The notes: generated from the letters alone by a model not told the origin. Counted from the stretch's first letter, positions 7,299 through 16,055 are shown. The stretch is 64,000 nucleotides of DNA from Streptomyces genisteinicus (GCF_014489615.1 NZ_CP060825.1:6494001-6558000), one strand, 5' to 3'. A program made the numbers and translations.

Positions 7299-8631
7299 GG
7301 TACGCCAGCCCGGGGTGCCCGGCCCGGTAGGCGTCGACCAGGCGGCGCGCGACCGCGACCGAGTCGACCAGCGGGTGCAGGGCGAACGCCCGGACCGCCG
7401 CCGAGACGGAGCCGCTGTCCGCCGCCGCCAGCACCTCGCGCTCCACCGCCTTGACCGCGGTGACGAGACCGGCGGCGTGCAGGGGCAGCGGGGCCACCGC
7501 GACCGGGTGCGCGCCGTTGGCGTCCACCAGGCAGGGCACCTCGACGACGGCGTCCGCGTCGAGCGCGCCGAGGGCGCCCCGGTTGCGTACGTCGAGGATG
7601 AGCGTGGCCCGCTCGTCCCGCGCGATGGCGCGCATCAGCGCGAGCGCCACCTTCTCGTAGCCGCCCGACTCCAGGTCCTCCTCGGCGCGTGCCCCCGCCC
7701 CGGCCGCCTCCCGGTTGGCGGCCATGTAGGTCGCCTCGCGCTCGGCGAGGGTGCGGCGCCAGGTCGCGAGCGCGGGAGTGCCCGGCCGCCGCATCGCGTC
7801 GTAGAAGCCCGCCTGCTGCGCGTGGAGGAAGGCGCCCCGGGTCCGCTCGGCCTCCCGGTAGGCGCGCACGGTCTCGCGGTTGAAGTAGTAGTAGTGCAGG
7901 TACTCGTTGGGGATCGCGCCGATCGAGCGCAGCCAGTCCGTGCCGAACAGCCGGCCCTCCTCGACCGACGCCAGCGCCCGGTCGTCGGCCAGCAGGTCGG
8001 GCAGCCGGTCCCGGCCGTCGACGTGCAGGCCCCGCAGCCAGCCGAGGTGGTTGAGCCCCACGTAGTCGATCCACGCCGACGCCGGGTCGGCGCCGAGGAC
8101 GCGGGCCACGCGCCGTCCGAGGCCGACCGGGGAGTCGCAGATGCCGATCACCCGGTCGCCCAGGACCCGGCTCATGGCCTCGGTCACCAGGCCGGCCGGG
8201 TTGGTGAAGTTGATGACCCAGGCGTCGGGCGCGAGGCGTGCGACGCGCCGGGCGACGTCCATCGCGACGGGGACCGTGCGCAGCCCGTACGCCACCCCTC
8301 CCGCGCCGACGGTCTCCTGCCCGAGCACTCCCTCGTCCAGCGCGATCCGCTCGTCCGCCGCCCGGCCCTCCAGGCCGCCGACGCGGATCGCCGAGAACAC
8401 GAAGTCCGCGTGGAGCACCGCCTCGTCGAGGTCGGTGGTCACCCGCACACGCGGGGCCGCGTGGTCGTCCCCCGCCTGTTCGGCGAGGACCCGGGCGACG
8501 GCGTCGAGGCGCCGGGGGTCGGTGTCGTGCAGCGTCACCTCGGTGACCCTGCCCTCACCGTGGTCGGCCAGCAGCGCCCCGTACACGAGAGGCACCCGGA
8601 ATCCGCCGCCGCCGAGAATCGTGAGCTTCAT
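7285..8631 (-). CDS. GH4 family 6-phospho-beta-glucosidase
   Basis: 448 residues, the usual length for glycoside hydrolase family 4. The N-terminal Rossmann fingerprint GGGGFRVPLVYGAL binds NAD+. The family motifs GICDSPVGLGRR (CDxP, metal ligand Cys) and GLNHLGW, and a conserved EYLHYYYF segment, are present. GH4 enzymes cleave glycosides by an NAD+ and Mn2+ dependent oxidation-elimination mechanism, here most likely on 6-phospho-beta-glucosides. The ATG at 8629-8631 sits exactly at the Rossmann strand, and a longer reading frame upstream is non-coding in composition. No PTS component or sugar transporter is adjacent, so the substrate assignment rests on family resemblance. Confidence 0.92.
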   Translation of the reverse strand: MKLTILGGGGFRVPLVYGALLADHGEGRVTEVTLHDTDPRRLDAVARVLAEQAGDDHAAPRVRVTTDLDEAVLHADFVFSAIRVGGLEGRAADERIALDEGVLGQETVGAGGVAYGLRTVPVAMDVARRVARLAPDAWVINFTNPAGLVTEAMSRVLGDRVIGICDSPVGLGRRVARVLGADPASAWIDYVGLNHLGWLRGLHVDGRDRLPDLLADDRALASVEEGRLFGTDWLRSIGAIPNEYLHYYYFNRETVRAYREAERTRGAFLHAQQAGFYDAMRRPGTPALATWRRTLAEREATYMAANREAAGAGARAEEDLESGGYEKVALALMRAIARDERATLILDVRNRGALGALDADAVVEVPCLVDANGAHPVAVAPLPLHAAGLVTAVKAVEREVLAAADSGSVSAAVRAFALHPLVDSVAVARRLVDAYRAGHPGLAYLTAR

Positions 8632-8725
8632 CCCCGTACGGTACGCGGCCCCGGACGTGATCGAGCCCGGCGGCGCGGCCGCCGGGACCCGCCCACCGGC
8701 CGGACCGCTCCCGCTTCTCCGGCCC

Positions 8726-8764
8726 CTTCTCCGCCCTGCTTCTCCGCCCTGCTTCTCCGCCCCG
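8726..8764. repeat. 13-bp tandem repeat upstream of GH4 gene
   Basis: CTTCTCCGCCCTG is repeated three times (the last copy with one change) in the 248-bp divergent intergenic region between the GH4 gene and the YchJ-like gene. Non-coding. Function unknown. Confidence 0.75.
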
Positions 8765-8879
8765 CTCTCCGGCCGCCCGTCGGGCCCGGCTCGCGGCGAG
8801 GGCCGCGGGTGGGACGGGGGCGGGGCGCGGGTCGGGGCGCGGGTTGGGGCGGCGCGCGCGATGGCGGGAAGATGGAGCC

Positions 8880-9311
8880 ATGGCACCTCGCATCAAGCGC
8901 CCCGGCCGCGCCGCCCCCGCCGCCCTCACCGCGGCGTCCCCCTGTCCCTGCGGCCTGCCCGCCGCGTACGGGGAGTGCTGCGGGCGCTTCCACAGCGGGG
9001 AGGAGGCGGCTGCCACGGCGGAGCTGCTGATGCGCTCCCGCTACAGCGCGTTCGTCGCCCGGGACGCGGCGTACCTGCTGCGCACCTGGCACTCGTCCAC
9101 CCGGCCGCCCCACCTCGAACTGGACGAGGCGATGCGCTGGTCCGGTCTGGAGATCACGGACACCGCCGACGGGAGCGCCTTCCACCCGCGCGGCACGGTC
9201 ACCTTCCGCGCCCGCTACCGCCACCACGGCCAGCGCGGCGAGCTCCACGAGCGCAGCGAGTTCGCCCGCGAGGGCGGGGCATGGGTGTACGTGGACGGGG
9301 AGTTCCTGTGA
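8880..9311 (+). CDS. YchJ-family (UPF0225) SEC-C motif protein
   Basis: 143 residues. The N-terminal SEC-C zinc-binding motif is clear: CPCGLPAAYGECCGRFH (C-x-C-x8-C-C). It is followed by the NTF2-like YchJ core with LMRSRYSAFV and AAYLLRTWHSSTRP, and ends in VYVDGEFL. The family is widespread and its biochemical role is not established. The SEC-C motif suggests binding to a protein or nucleic-acid partner. Start at ATG 8880, about 3-5 nt after a weak GGGAAGATGGA ribosome site. Confidence 0.92.
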   Translation: MAPRIKRPGRAAPAALTAASPCPCGLPAAYGECCGRFHSGEEAAATAELLMRSRYSAFVARDAAYLLRTWHSSTRPPHLELDEAMRWSGLEITDTADGSAFHPRGTVTFRARYRHHGQRGELHERSEFAREGGAWVYVDGEFL

Positions 9312-9440
9312 GAGGGACCCGGTAGGACCCGGTCCGGGCCGTCGCCCCTCCCGGGCCGGCCGTCGTGCGCGCCCGCGCCGCGCCCGGGTGTCCGCGGTCG
9401 CCGGACGGGCCGGCTGCGTGTGCGCCCGCGCCGCGTCGGC

Positions 9441-10655
9441 TCAGCGGATGTGGCGGCCCGAGATCGCGCGGGCGATCACCAGGCGCTGGATCTCGCTGGT
9501 GCCCTCGAAGATCGTGTAGATCTTGCTGTCGCGGTACATCCGCTCGACGGGGTGCTCGCGGCTGTACCCCGCGCCGCCCAGGATCTGCACCGCCTTCTCC
9601 GCGGCGCCGACCGCGAGCTCACCGGCCCGCAGCTTGGACATCGACCCCTGCGCGGCGTCGAAGCTCTGCCCGTTGCGCGCCATCCAGGCGGCCTGCCAGA
9701 TGAGCAGCCGCACCGCCTCGATCTCCGTCCGCAGGTCGGCGAGGGCGAAGGCGATCGACTGGTTCTCGATGATCGGGCGGCCGAACGCCTCCCGCTCCCC
9801 GGCGTAGTCGAGCGCGTACTCGTAGGCGGCGCGGGCGATGCCCAGGGCCTGGGCGCCGACGGTGGGCCGGCTGACCTCGAAGGTCGCCATCGCCGCCTGC
9901 CCCTTGGCCTTCCCGCCCTCCCGGGCGCGGGCGAGGCGCGCGTCGAGCTTCTCCCTGCCGCCGAGCAGGCAGGAGCCGGGCACCCGCACCTCGTCGAGGA
10001 AGACGTCCGCGGTGTGCGAGGCCCGCAGACCGAGCTTGCGGATCTTTTTGCCGCCCTCCAGCCCGGCGGTGCCGGGCGGCACGATGAACGCCGCCTGACC
10101 GCGCGCGCCCAGGCCGGAGTCGACGGAGGCGACGACGACGTGGACGTTCGCGATGCCTCCGTTGGTGATCCACGCCTTCTGGCCGCTGAGCACCCACTCG
10201 TCCTTCGCCTCGTCGTACCGGGCCCGGGTGCGCATGGCGGAGACGTCGGAGCCGGCGCCCGGCTCCGAGACGCAGAAGGCGGCCACCTTCGGGTCGGACT
10301 CGTCGCCGAAGCACTGGGGAACCCATTCGGCGAGCTGGTCGGGGGTGCCGGCGGCGAAGATGCCGGCGACCGCGAGCGAGGTGCCGAAGAGGGCCATGCC
10401 GATGCCCGCGTCGCCCCAGAAGAGTTCCTCGTTGGCGATCTGGAGCGAGAGGCCGGTGGGGTCGCCGTACATGTCCGCCAGGGACTCGAACCCGTAGAGG
10501 CCGATCCGGGCGGCCTCGCGGATCACCGGCCAGGGCGTCTCCTCGCGCTCGTCCCATTCGGGCGCGGCGGGACGCACCACGTCGGCGGCGAAGCCGTGGA
10601 CCCAGTCGCGCAGGTCGCGCTGCTCCTCGGTGAGGTGGAGGGAGAAGGGGCTCAT
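9441..10655 (-). CDS. Acyl-CoA dehydrogenase
   Basis: 404 residues, full length for the family. The FAD/substrate signature AFCVSEPGAGSDV, the central WITNGGIANVHVVVA segment, the AFGRPI arginine finger region and the C-terminal catalytic loop IYTIFEGTSEIQRLV are all present. The Glu of FEGT is the expected catalytic base. The enzyme introduces a trans-2 double bond into an acyl-CoA and passes electrons to ETF. It starts (ATG 10653-10655) only 5 nt after the SCP2-domain gene, so the two are an operon. Chain length or sterol specificity cannot be read from the sequence. Confidence 0.93.
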   Translation of the reverse strand: MSPFSLHLTEEQRDLRDWVHGFAADVVRPAAPEWDEREETPWPVIREAARIGLYGFESLADMYGDPTGLSLQIANEELFWGDAGIGMALFGTSLAVAGIFAAGTPDQLAEWVPQCFGDESDPKVAAFCVSEPGAGSDVSAMRTRARYDEAKDEWVLSGQKAWITNGGIANVHVVVASVDSGLGARGQAAFIVPPGTAGLEGGKKIRKLGLRASHTADVFLDEVRVPGSCLLGGREKLDARLARAREGGKAKGQAAMATFEVSRPTVGAQALGIARAAYEYALDYAGEREAFGRPIIENQSIAFALADLRTEIEAVRLLIWQAAWMARNGQSFDAAQGSMSKLRAGELAVGAAEKAVQILGGAGYSREHPVERMYRDSKIYTIFEGTSEIQRLVIARAISGRHIR

Positions 10656-10660
10656 GGCGA

Positions 10661-11122
10661 TCACGCCTTCGGGATGTCGAAGTAGCGGGTGAGTCCGGAG
10701 GCGGTGACGACGTCGCCGCTCACCTTCAGCTTGCGCATCATGAACATGGTGACGGGGTTGGCGTTGCCCGAGACCAGCCGGAGGAACTCGGCGTCGCCCA
10801 TCACCAGTGTGGTCCGCGGCTCCCGTTCCGAGCGGCCCTCGGTGATGGTGCAGGCGCCGCCGGCGATGGCGGTCTCGAAGACCACGTCGCTCTCGCCGGT
10901 GATCTTCCACCGGATCAGGAGGTCCTGGTCCCCGGCCACGTCCGGGCGGAACTGCTGGTGCATCCGGCCGAAGACCTCGCGGAGCACCCGCATCCGCAGG
11001 TCGCCGCGCATCGTCTCGTCCAGCTGTCTGCCGGAGAGGCCCTTGACGATCCTCGCGAATTCCTCGGGGGAGACCGCGGCGAAGTCGAGGTCGCCGAGGT
11101 CGCCGCTGATGTGGTCCGCCAT
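10661..11122 (-). CDS. SCP2 sterol-binding domain protein
   Basis: 153 residues covering one SCP2 sterol-carrier domain: FETAIAGGACTITEG, the TTLVMGDAEFLRLVSG segment and the hydrophobic C-terminal MFMMRKLKVSGD. Such domains bind sterols or fatty acyl-CoA and present them to enzymes. It is the first gene of an operon with acyl-CoA dehydrogenase, a pairing that suggests a carrier feeding the dehydrogenase. The start codon lies only 9 bp from a 30-bp nested palindrome that is probably the operon's operator, so the mRNA leader must be very short. Confidence 0.9.
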   Translation of the reverse strand: MADHISGDLGDLDFAAVSPEEFARIVKGLSGRQLDETMRGDLRMRVLREVFGRMHQQFRPDVAGDQDLLIRWKITGESDVVFETAIAGGACTITEGRSEREPRTTLVMGDAEFLRLVSGNANPVTMFMMRKLKVSGDVVTASGLTRYFDIPKA

Positions 11123-11131
11123 GCCGCTTCC

Positions 11132-11161
11132 TTACTCCGAAGTAAACTTACTTTTGAGTAA
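11132..11161. promoter_or_regulatory. 30-bp nested palindromic operator of SCP2-ACAD operon
   Basis: The outer arms TTACTC (11132-11137) and GAGTAA (11156-11161) enclose inner arms AAGTAA (11140-11145) and TTACTT (11148-11153) around a 2-bp centre. Twenty-four of 30 positions are symmetric and the element is strikingly A/T-rich for this genome. It overlaps where the promoter of the operon must be. This is typical of a TetR-family repressor site for fatty-acid or sterol genes, but no regulator gene is adjacent. Confidence 0.75.
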
Positions 11162-11244
11162 GGTACGTCGGGAGGCGGCCCCGGGCAAGAGGGCGCGGGG
11201 CGCCCGGTGCCCGGCGCCGGGCCCCGCGCTGCCCCGCGACGCGG

Positions 11245-11275
11245 AAGAGGCCGCCCCCGGCGGGGGCGGCCTCTT
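11245..11275 (-). terminator. Intrinsic terminator-like hairpin after the 85-residue protein gene
   Basis: Perfect 14-bp arms beginning AAGAGGCCGCCCCC and a 3-nt loop, 90 bp beyond the stop of the minus-strand small protein gene. It lacks a T-tract, as is usual in Streptomyces. Confidence 0.7.
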
Positions 11276-11322
11276 CTGTCTGTCTGCGGGTCTGTCTGTC
11301 TGCGGGTCTGTCTGTCTGCGGG
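11275..11322. repeat. Three perfect 16-bp tandem repeats
   Basis: TCTGTCTGTCTGCGGG is repeated three times without mismatch, directly adjoining the terminator hairpin. Itself built from TCTG steps, it is a probable slippage-generated repeat. Confidence 0.9.
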
Positions 11323-11365
11323 TCTGCCGGTCGGTGCGGGTCGTGCGCCGCGCGGCGCCGGTCGG

Positions 11366-11623
11366 TCAGCGCGCCCGGTCGGGCCGGACGGTCAGTCCCG
11401 GGTTGTAGGCGGCGAGCACCTTGTTGGCGCGGGCCAGCGCGGAGAGCGCGTGCTCACGGTCCGCCCGGTCCTCCGTGCACAGCGGGCCCCGGAAACGGTG
11501 CACTTCCCGGGCCGCGCACTCCGCCTCGATCTCGGCGTGGAGGACGTGCGCGGGCATGCAGGAGCCGATCATCACGGCCACCCGGTCGGGAATCGGCACC
11601 GGGACGAGGTTGGAGGCGGTCAC
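11366..11623 (-). CDS. Small conserved hypothetical protein
   Basis: 85 residues, two Cys near the middle (GSCMPAH and ECAARE) and one in GPLCTED, with a Tyr-Asn-Pro-Gly segment near the C-terminus. No membrane segment and no family I can name. The GTG start at 11621-11623 is preceded by AAGGA at a normal distance, and a strong hairpin follows the stop, which supports it as a real gene. It is encoded alone. The three cysteines could bind metal, but their spacing matches no motif I know. Confidence 0.65.
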   Translation of the reverse strand: MTASNLVPVPIPDRVAVMIGSCMPAHVLHAEIEAECAAREVHRFRGPLCTEDRADREHALSALARANKVLAAYNPGLTVRPDRAR

Positions 11624-12113
11624 GTGGAGTCCTTGTCTGCGTTTCTGCGTCGGGGGCCGTCGGTCGGCGGGCCCCCATCCCTCCAGGACTCCGGAGCGGG
11701 TCCCCGGGTTCCACGGAGGGGCTTCTTTCCGGGGCGACGGATGTGGTCGGCATCGTTGTCGCCCTGTCTGCCCCCGTTCTCCGGCAGCACCGCCGACTCA
11801 CCTTACGCGAACGGCCGCCGCGCCCCCCTCGGTCGGACAGGGGCGGGAAGGTGACTCTGGTCACTGGCGACTCGTCACGTGACGCCCTCCCCGGCGCGGC
11901 GGGGGACCGGCTGACGCACCGGCGGTCCGGCGCGGCCCGGCGCACCCCCTCGTCCGCACGGGGTGCAGGGGCTGAAGGGCCCCGGCGGGGGCCCGGGAGG
12001 GACGTGCGCCCCCCGGGGCAGCCGATCCGGTACGCCGCCCCCGACACCCCCGACACCCCCGACACCCCCGGCACCCGTGACGGCGGCGACACGCGCGCCG
12101 GGAGCCGGCGCCG
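11624..12113. other. Gene-free stretch with repeats and hairpins
   Basis: 490 bp without a credible gene. Visible elements: an inverted repeat GTGAC-TCTG-GTCAC (11851-11864), a 10-bp palindrome GTCACGTGAC (11874-11883), a GCACCCC/GGGGTGC stem (11942-11966), a GGGCCCC-rich hairpin (11977-11994) that may terminate the PucR-type gene, and a 9-bp tandem repeat CGACACCCC (three copies, 12042-12068). The promoter of the 85-residue gene must lie at the left end. Confidence 0.6.
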
Positions 12114-13328
12114 TCAGCGCCGGGCGGCCCCGCGGCGGTCCTGGAGGTGGAGGGCGCGCAGCACGCCCTCGGTCGCGAAACGGCGCTCGGGGTCCGTCAG
12201 CTGGGAGCCGAAGATGGCCTCCAGGCTCCGCAGCCGGTAGCGGACCGTCTGCGGGTGGACATCGAGGAGTTCGCCCATCTGCGCCGCCGTCCCCCGGGTG
12301 TCCAGCCAGGTGCGCAGGGTTTCGATGAGCCGGCCGCGGCGGGTGGCGGTGAGGCGGGAGAGCGGGGCGAGTTCGCGGCGGGCGAGCTGGTCGAGCAGCG
12401 CGGTGTCGGAGAGCAGCCACAGGGTCAGCATGTGGTCCGCGCAGTGCAGCAGGGGGGCGTCGTCGACGACGCCGGTGTCGGCGAGGTCCAGCAGGCGGCG
12501 GGCCCAGCGGACGGAGTCGGCCGCCCCGGAGGTCGGAACTGTCAGCCCCACGGCCGCGCGTACGCCGGTGAGCGCGGCCGTGAGGCGCTCTCTTCGTCCG
12601 TCGTCGACGGGGCCGGGCACGAGTAAGTGCGGGTGGGGGCCGCCGAGATCAGTGAGGACATCGTTGTCGAGACGGATTCCGGCCAATCCTGCCGAGGGGC
12701 GGACGGCGACCAGGGTCACCTCGTCGGGCATCGGCCAGCCCGCCTGCTCCGAGAGCTCGGCCATGGCGGTGCGCGGCACGGGCGGACCGGCCATGATCAG
12801 GTGCAGCAGCCTGCGCCGGAGCGTCTCGTCGTGCTCGACCGCCTTGGTCTGCACCTCCAGGAAGCCCTCGCGGGTGAGCGCCTCGATCTCGTCCACGTAG
12901 GCGAACAGCGCGTCGGCGAAGCTGAGCATCAGGGTGGGGGAGAGGTTGTAGCGGCGGCCGATCCGCTTCGCCCGGCGCAGCGCCACCCGGGCGCCCAGCC
13001 GGTAGGCCCCCTGGAGCGATTCCAGGCTGCGTCCCTCGTACGCCTCGAAGCGGCCGAAGCGGCGCAGCATCTCGTCGCGCAGCGGCGAGGGCGCGGACGG
13101 CGAGGCCACCTGCTCGACGAAGACCGAGATGTTCTGCTCGACGCCGACCTGGATGGCCTTTCCGTACGGGCCGCTCAGCAGCCGGGCGTACTCGGGGTAG
13201 GCGCGGGAGACCTCGATGCCGATTTCCTGGATGAGGCTGGGCAGTTCCGGCCGGATGATCGCGGCGAACTCCTGCGGCAGCGGTGCCAGCGGCTCGCCCG
13301 CGTCGGACGGGCGGGTCGTTCTCGGCAT
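12114..13328 (-). CDS. PucR/CdaR-type transcriptional regulator
   Basis: 404 residues. The C-terminal PucR HTH is clear: LIETLRTWLDTRGTAAQMGELLDVHPQTVRYRLRSLEAIFG, with the diagnostic LxVHPQTVRYRL helix. The N-terminal half is helical with VRPELPSLIQEIG-like segments resembling the RsbRD_N or PucR sensory region (IGIEVSRAYPEYARLLSG). Start at ATG 13326-13328 (MPRTTRPS). It is divergent from a secreted protein gene and lies upstream of the mce operon on the opposite strand, making it a candidate regulator of one or both, which is inferred from position only. Confidence 0.85.
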   Translation of the reverse strand: MPRTTRPSDAGEPLAPLPQEFAAIIRPELPSLIQEIGIEVSRAYPEYARLLSGPYGKAIQVGVEQNISVFVEQVASPSAPSPLRDEMLRRFGRFEAYEGRSLESLQGAYRLGARVALRRAKRIGRRYNLSPTLMLSFADALFAYVDEIEALTREGFLEVQTKAVEHDETLRRRLLHLIMAGPPVPRTAMAELSEQAGWPMPDEVTLVAVRPSAGLAGIRLDNDVLTDLGGPHPHLLVPGPVDDGRRERLTAALTGVRAAVGLTVPTSGAADSVRWARRLLDLADTGVVDDAPLLHCADHMLTLWLLSDTALLDQLARRELAPLSRLTATRRGRLIETLRTWLDTRGTAAQMGELLDVHPQTVRYRLRSLEAIFGSQLTDPERRFATEGVLRALHLQDRRGAARR

Positions 13329-13827
13329 GGTTCTCCCCTCGCTGTTCCGGTGGGCCGGCGGTCCGCCGGTGTCCGCGGGGGGTGGGGGGAAGCGCTCCCA
13401 CGGATCTGTGCGACGCGTGTGGCGGGCGACGTCGTTGATGCATGAACATAGACCAGCGGACCTTGCCTGCACAGGAGTTGGGACATGGTGACATGACTTG
13501 GTCCGATACCTGTCGGCGCGATGCCCGCGAGAGGGCCCGCAGCGGCGCGGTTGCTCACTTCGCGACAAGAACCGGAGAGCGCCCCCTCGCGGCGCGACAA
13601 GAAAATACCCGCTGGTAGCAGCGGTGCGGGAAACTGCCGAACCAGTATTGCGCGCCGGGTTACCCGCTCGTAACGTCACTTCCGCAAGTCGCACGACCGG
13701 GTGGCCGAAAGAATTCGACCCGCGTTCCATCGCATGCGCGTTCCATGAAAGAGCCGCAACCGCTTTTCGGGCTGTGCGGCCGAAAAGCGATCCCCAGGTA
13801 CGCCAATCCCCTGAAGGGAACACACCC
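13329..13827. other. Divergent promoter region, PucR-type gene / secreted protein
   Basis: 499 bp, less G/C-rich than its surroundings and without a credible gene. It holds two direct copies of CGCGACAAGAA (13561-13571 and 13593-13603, 32 bp apart, about three helical turns), a CGGGT-T-ACCCG palindrome near 13658, and a 10-bp-arm hairpin close to the secreted protein start. The length and structure suggest elaborate control of the secreted gene. Confidence 0.6.
13761..13789 (+). promoter_or_regulatory. Leader hairpin or operator before secreted protein gene
   Basis: Perfect 10-bp arms CGCTTTTCGG and CCGAAAAGCG with a 9-nt spacer, 38 bp before the GTG start. It could be an mRNA hairpin in the leader or a dimeric regulator site. 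Confidence 0.55.
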
Positions 13828-14418
13828 GTGCGCAAGTTCACCAGAAACGCAAGCGTCGCCGCGGCCGCCGCCGTGGCCGCCCTCGGGCTCACCGTCACGC
13901 AGGCGTCCGCCACCTCGCTGGACACCTGGACCGTGACGCCGGGCGGCAGCTTCACCGCCACCGCGACCAACCCCACGCTGACCGTGCCGGCCGCCACCCT
14001 GGAGTGTGCGTCCTCCACCGCCTCCGGCTCGCTGGAGACCGGTTCCGGCAACCCCGGGGCCGGCATCGGCACCATCACCACCCTGGAGTTCGAGGACTGC
14101 TCGGTCATCGGCATCACCTTCGAGGTGACCACCGCCGGCAGCATGCCGCTGAACGTCAGCGGCGTGAGCAGCGTGTCCAACGCCGTCGACGGCTCGATCA
14201 CCAGCGTCGACGCCCACGTCGAGGGCACCGCCTGCACCGCCGACTTCACCGGCCAGGTGACCGGCTACTACAAGAACGACACCAAGCAGCTCGTCATCAA
14301 CGACGGCAACCTCACGGCGTCGAACGCCGACTGCCTGGGCGTCATCAACGACGACGACCCGGCGCTCTACGAGGCCGTGTACGCGGTCAGCGGCGGACAC
14401 ACCATCAGCCTGGACTGA
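13828..14418 (+). CDS. Secreted protein with Cys-stabilised beta-rich domain
   Basis: 196 residues starting at GTG 13828, 8 nt after GAAGGGA. A signal peptide is evident (VRKFTRNASVAAAAAVAALG then TVTQASA, cleavage about residue 27). The mature part is Thr/Ser/Gly-rich, beta-strand-like and has four cysteines (LECASS, EDCSVI, GTACTADF, ADCLGV), probably two disulfides. I know no biochemical function for the family. It shares promoter-proximal position and orientation with a second secreted protein and the mce operon. No stop-to-start overlap links it to the next gene (128 bp gap). Confidence 0.8.
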   Translation: MRKFTRNASVAAAAAVAALGLTVTQASATSLDTWTVTPGGSFTATATNPTLTVPAATLECASSTASGSLETGSGNPGAGIGTITTLEFEDCSVIGITFEVTTAGSMPLNVSGVSSVSNAVDGSITSVDAHVEGTACTADFTGQVTGYYKNDTKQLVINDGNLTASNADCLGVINDDDPALYEAVYAVSGGHTISLD

Positions 14419-14546
14419 CCGCCGGCCGGCCGCACCGCACCACAGGACGACCGGCGGGCCCCGTGACCGGGATCCAGGGCACGGGGCCCGCCGCACGACG
14501 CCGTACAGGGAGGGGAGCCGATGGGTTCGCGGAGAGGGGGCGCCTC

Positions 14547-16055
14547 ATGACCGCCCGGAACCGGCTGAGGGCCGCCGCGATCGGGGCCGCGGGGCTCGTG
14601 GCGGGGCTGCTCGCCGGCCCCGGCTCGGCCGCGCAGGCACGTGACGCGGACGTGGAACTCGCCTACGACTGCGCGTTCACCTCCGGCGAGCACCCGGTGC
14701 GCGTCCACGTCACCGGCGCCTACCCGGACGGCGGGGCCGTCGGCAGGCCCGTGCAGCCCGGCCGGGTGACCGCCCGGGTGACGATCCCGCCCGCCGCCCT
14801 CGAAGGGCTGCTGCCCGACGGGACCACCGCCCTGGCCGGCACGGCGTCGCTCACCGCCCTGGTGACCCAGGGCACCCGGTCCGCGGAGGCGGACTGGCGG
14901 CTCGACGCCCGGGACGTCCCCGTCGGCGACGACCCCGATGGCCTCACCCTGGAGCACTCCGGCGACGTCCCCTCCGTCACCGCGACCGCCCCCGGAGTCC
15001 TGCGGATCGCCGCCGCCGGGCTCACCCTGCGGCTGAGGCCCGTCACCGGCGGCGAGCTCTCGGGTCAGGAACTGCCCGCCGTGGAGTGCTCGCCCGCGGA
15101 CGGACAGGACACCCTGCTCGCCACCGTCCCCGTGACCGGCCGCACCGCCCCCACCCCGCCCGCGAGCCCCTCACCCGGCCCCGGGGAGCCCGGCGACGGC
15201 GCGGGCGCGAACCCCGGCGACGCGGACCGGGACGGCCTCGCCGTCGAGCAGCCGCCCGCCGCCCCGCCCACCGAATGCCCCGCGCAGCCGCCCGCCGACG
15301 GCCTCGACGAGGACTTCGTCATCCAGCCGCCCCCCGGCGACCCGGTACGGCTGTTCTACCCGCCCGCCGGCGGAAGCCACGGCTGCGCCTTCGCGGTCGG
15401 CCTCGCCAACGTGAAGAAGCTCGGCGGCGCGATGATCGTCAACGACCCCGCAGCCACCCCCCAACTGCTCAACGCCCGGGCCGCCGTCCGGACCGCGACC
15501 CGCCTGCGCACCCAGCCGGGCGGCGCGTTCACCCGCATCGACTCCTACGGCGAGATGACGCTGCCCGACGCCCGGTCCACGTTCCTCACGTTCGGATTCC
15601 AGCCGGTGAGCGCCAAGGTGGAGTTCACCACCGGTCCGATCACCATCTCCACCGCGACCGTCGGCTCCCCGCCGGACCGGTACAACCTCGCCGTCGCCGG
15701 GTTCTACCAGTCCCTGCGGGTCTACGACGTGACGGTCAACGGCACACCGCTCGACGTCGGCGACAACTGCCGCACCGCACGGCCCTTCCCGGTCCGGCTC
15801 AACGGCGACTTCCCCGACTACACCAACGTCATCATCGGCGGCCCCCTGCGCGGCACGGTCACCATCCCGGAGTTCACCGGATGCGGCACCGGCGGCGAGG
15901 ACCTCGACCAGCTCTTCAGCGCGTCCCTGTCCGGCCCGGACAACCTGATCGCGATGAACCAGGCACGCCTGTGCATCCCGAGCGGCGGCGGCGTCAACGG
16001 CTGCCCCCCGGCGATCCCTCCGCTGCCCGGCCAGGAACCCGGCACAGCACCCTGA
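14547..16055 (+). CDS. Large secreted protein, DUF6801-like
   Basis: 502 residues. Signal peptide MTARNRLRAAAIGAAGLVAG followed by LLAGPGSAAQA. The N-terminal domain (about 35-200) begins ELAYDCAFTSGEHPVRVHVTG, resembling the DUF6801 domain of secreted actinobacterial proteins. A Pro-rich linker (about 205-255) follows, and a C-terminal domain has several Cys (ECPAQ, HGCAFA, NCRTA, GCGTGG, LCIPS, GCPP). ATG 14547 follows GGAGAGGGGG by 6 nt. Located just before the mce operon on the same strand. A cell-envelope or substrate-binding role is possible, but nothing in the sequence demonstrates it. Confidence 0.8.
   Translation: MTARNRLRAAAIGAAGLVAGLLAGPGSAAQARDADVELAYDCAFTSGEHPVRVHVTGAYPDGGAVGRPVQPGRVTARVTIPPAALEGLLPDGTTALAGTASLTALVTQGTRSAEADWRLDARDVPVGDDPDGLTLEHSGDVPSVTATAPGVLRIAAAGLTLRLRPVTGGELSGQELPAVECSPADGQDTLLATVPVTGRTAPTPPASPSPGPGEPGDGAGANPGDADRDGLAVEQPPAAPPTECPAQPPADGLDEDFVIQPPPGDPVRLFYPPAGGSHGCAFAVGLANVKKLGGAMIVNDPAATPQLLNARAAVRTATRLRTQPGGAFTRIDSYGEMTLPDARSTFLTFGFQPVSAKVEFTTGPITISTATVGSPPDRYNLAVAGFYQSLRVYDVTVNGTPLDVGDNCRTARPFPVRLNGDFPDYTNVIIGGPLRGTVTIPEFTGCGTGGEDLDQLFSASLSGPDNLIAMNQARLCIPSGGGVNGCPPAIPPLPGQEPGTAP

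Noticed and set aside
8726..8764. 13-bp tandem repeats as possible iterons or origin
   Set aside because: Only three copies, no replication gene or DnaA-box cluster nearby.
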